From an uncultured Bacillota bacterium (GTDB lineage: Bacteria; Bacillota; Clostridia; Tissierellales; Tissierellaceae), in NCBI GenBank assembly GCA_937951995.1, contig CALGAG010000160.1, forward strand, positions 1 through 9,398: 9,398 nucleotides of DNA, in the 5' to 3' direction. Made by a program: the position numbers and the translations under genes. The first letter of the stretch is position 1. Each line of letters opens with the position of its first letter. Below, piece by piece: positions 7,774 through 9,398 of the stretch. A model generated the notes under the pieces. The model was not told where the DNA came from and ran no database searches. It was given only the letters and a program-made list of their open reading frames with translations.

Positions 7774-7790
7774 TTTCACCTCTCTTCTCT

Positions 7791-8690
7791 CTATCTTACA
7801 TATTCCTTTATGTGTCTTACCTTTGTCTTCCTCTTCCTGATTGCCGCCCTTTCCCTAAGCATCTTCCTGATGTATGGTCCCGAAAGTGCCAGCATTACGA
7901 CAATGGCGGAAATCAGCTTTAGGGCGTATGAAGGGAAGAGATCAACCTTGAGTGCGAAGGCTATTATGACCCTGTAGATTATGGATCCCCCTATGGCTGT
8001 AAACAAACCGAAGGTAACCCCCCTCTTGCCAAGAAGAACCTCTCCTATGATCACCGATGCCAGGCCGATAACCACAATTCCGGCACCTGATCCAACATCC
8101 GAGAATAGCTGGTACTGGGCAATCAGGCCTCCTGAAAGGGCTACCAGACCGTTTCCTAGGGCAAGAGCCAGACACTTTGTCCTGTCGGAATCAATGGAGG
8201 CGGCCCTTACCATTTCCTCGTTGTCTCCGGTTCCACGGATGGCAAGACCTGTTCGGGTCTTGAAGAAGACCCCCAGCATCCCTGCCAATGAGGCTGAAAT
8301 CACCAATGCTAGCAAGGTCTTGCTCCCGGCCATGGTGAATACAGTGTCATGCCCAAGTACGGACATGTTTGCCTTTCCACCCATGATTGCCAGGTTTACA
8401 GTGTATAACCCCGTCATGACTATTATTCCTGACAGAATAGGGTTGATCATGAGCTTTGTCTGAAGAAGCCCAGTGGTGGTTCCAGCCAGGGCTCCCACCA
8501 TTACTGCAGCTGCAAGTCCAATCAAGGGACTGCCGCCTGTTGTGAATACTGCTGTAGTTGCCATTCCCAGTACAAAGCTGCCCTCCACCGTAAGGTCTGG
8601 TATATTGAGAATCCTAAAGGTAATGTATACCCCCAGGGCAAGTATTCCGTAAATTAGGCCAAGCTCTATGGATCCGATCAAAAGTGTCAT
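7791..8690 (-). CDS. ABC transporter permease, TrpY type (branched-chain permease superfamily)
   Basis: A 299-residue integral membrane protein with about eight or more hydrophobic helices across its length and a basic C-terminal tail (RKMLRERAAIRKRKTKVRH). The sequence fits the BPD_transp_2 superfamily, in the subgroup partnered with ABC_sub_bind proteins. Supporting segments are LGVYITFRILNIPDLTVEGSF near the N-terminus, NPILSGIIVMTGLYTVNLAI in the middle, and LALGNGLVALSGGLIAQYQ in the second half. It would form the membrane channel for the substrate delivered by the binding protein upstream. The ATG at 8690 has AAAGGA 8 nt upstream. It follows the binding-protein gene by 21 nt and precedes the ATPase, the usual order X-Y-Z. 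Characterised relatives carry tryptophan or tyrosine, but the substrate here is not proven. Confidence 0.92.
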   Translation of the reverse strand: MTLLIGSIELGLIYGILALGVYITFRILNIPDLTVEGSFVLGMATTAVFTTGGSPLIGLAAAVMVGALAGTTTGLLQTKLMINPILSGIIVMTGLYTVNLAIMGGKANMSVLGHDTVFTMAGSKTLLALVISASLAGMLGVFFKTRTGLAIRGTGDNEEMVRAASIDSDRTKCLALALGNGLVALSGGLIAQYQLFSDVGSGAGIVVIGLASVIIGEVLLGKRGVTFGLFTAIGGSIIYRVIIAFALKVDLFPSYALKLISAIVVMLALSGPYIRKMLRERAAIRKRKTKVRHIKEYVR

Positions 8691-8711
8691 TGCAATCTTC
8701 CTTTCTACTTT

Positions 8712-9398
8712 CTATTGCTTTCCTACTGTGACAAACTCCTCCTCAAGTTCCTGAGGAATGTTTATTCCAAGCTTTTCAGCTATATCTACGTTTATTACAT
8801 TTGCATATTCGGAAACAGTTTCAACCGGGTTGTCTCCAATGGCTTCTCCGTTGATTATTCTGCCTATCATCCTGCCGGCCTGCTCCCCCAGGAGGTTGTA
8901 GTCTATTCCCACCGTGGCAAGTCCCCCATCGGCAACCATTGAGTCTGCTCCAACATAGATTGGCAGCCCAGCCTCTGTGGCAACCTGTGAATAGGTGGCC
9001 ATTGCCGAGGCAACCATATTGTCATTTGGAGTGAAGAAGGCATCCACCTGACCTGTCAGGGATGATACCGCCTGCTGGATGTCAGCGGTCGATGTTATGG
9101 AGACTTCCTTGTATGGAATACCTTGAGCATCGCAGTAGGACTTTGTGTTCTCAATACTTGCCGCTGAATTGATCTCGCTGCTGTTGTAGAGGAAGCCGTA
9201 GGTCTTTACCTCAGGTGTCAGCACTTTAGAAAGTTCAATTATATCCTCCACCGGTATGGAGTTTGATACCCCGGTGATATTTCCCTCCGGCTTGGAGGGA
9301 TCCTTGACAAGGCCTGCCTCAACGGGATTACTCACTGCTGCAAAGACTATTGGAATATCTGTTGTGGAGGATAGGGCCGCCTGGGCTGCCGGTGTTGC
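8712..9398 (-). CDS. ABC transporter substrate-binding protein, TrpX/ABC_sub_bind type, C-terminal part (cut by window edge)
   Basis: The frame is open from the window edge at 9398 to the TAG at 8712, giving 228 residues of a protein that usually has about 320-340. The lipoprotein signal and first third are outside. The visible part begins ATPAAQAALSSTTDIPIVFA, then AVSNPVEAGLV and GNITGVSN, hallmarks of the ABC_sub_bind family, and later shows VDAFFTPNDNMV and PIYVGADSMVADGGLATVGI, with YNLLGEQAGRM near the end. The GTG at 9335 (within AAVSNPVEAG) is not a real start. The protein would be a surface lipoprotein delivering an amino acid, probably aromatic by analogy with TrpX and C. difficile CD0873 (tyrosine), to the permease encoded next. 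Confidence 0.9.
   Translation of the reverse strand, partial: ATPAAQAALSSTTDIPIVFAAVSNPVEAGLVKDPSKPEGNITGVSNSIPVEDIIELSKVLTPEVKTYGFLYNSSEINSAASIENTKSYCDAQGIPYKEVSITSTADIQQAVSSLTGQVDAFFTPNDNMVASAMATYSQVATEAGLPIYVGADSMVADGGLATVGIDYNLLGEQAGRMIGRIINGEAIGDNPVETVSEYANVINVDIAEKLGINIPQELEEEFVTVGKQ

Noticed and set aside
7942..8175. Minus-strand 77-codon frame inside the permease gene
   Set aside because: It lies in another frame of a well-supported membrane protein gene and has no features of its own.
9333..9335. GTG as start of the substrate-binding protein
   Set aside because: The frame stays open upstream to the window edge and encodes conserved family sequence there (TPAAQAAL, IPIVFA), so the GTG is an internal Val.

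Overview
The window looks like chromosomal DNA from a low-to-mid GC Firmicute of the class Clostridia or a close relative. The signs are strong AGGAGG-type ribosome binding sites, a SigI/RsgI pair, RsgI-type and PepSY membrane proteins next to an ECF sigma factor, and a TrpXYZ-type ABC transporter. Every convincing gene lies on the minus strand, so transcription runs from high to low coordinates. No tRNA, rRNA, CRISPR array, insertion sequence or phage gene was seen.

Region 1 (9398 to 5825, right side, upstream in transcription): a transport operon. It holds the C-terminal part of a substrate-binding protein (gene cut by the window edge), its permease and its ATPase, all of the tryptophan/tyrosine-type ABC family, then an Ldh2-family 2-hydroxyacid dehydrogenase. 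A rho-independent terminator closes it at 5769-5812.

Region 2 (5742 to 3896): the sigma factor SigI and its membrane anti-sigma factor RsgI, 2 nt apart, with a possible SigI-type promoter upstream and a strong terminator downstream. This RsgI has the usual cytoplasmic N-terminal domain, one membrane helix and a long charged extracytoplasmic part with a helical stretch and APGQ repeats. It lacks the Asn-Pro cleavage motif typical of RsgI proteins.

Region 3 (3824 to 667): a second signalling module. An ECF sigma factor overlaps by 4 nt a membrane protein with an RsgI-type ectodomain (with the DVNPSI motif), a run of 31 Asp residues and one PepSY domain. Next comes a paralogue with almost no cytoplasmic part, the same DVNPSI motif and three PepSY domains. 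A two-part motif, ATGCAATAAAAT-N8-CAG(A/G)AGTTA, lies at identical internal spacing before both the sigma gene and the third gene. It is a good candidate for the promoter recognised by this ECF sigma factor, which would make the module self-activating. A terminator with a GAAA loop closes it.

Region 4 (448 to 1): the start of a PAS-domain gene, cut by the window edge. The 218 bases between it and the terminator hold nothing I can name with confidence.

The most interesting part is 5742-667: two different sigma/anti-sigma systems side by side, with RsgI-type ectodomain features apparently redistributed between them.
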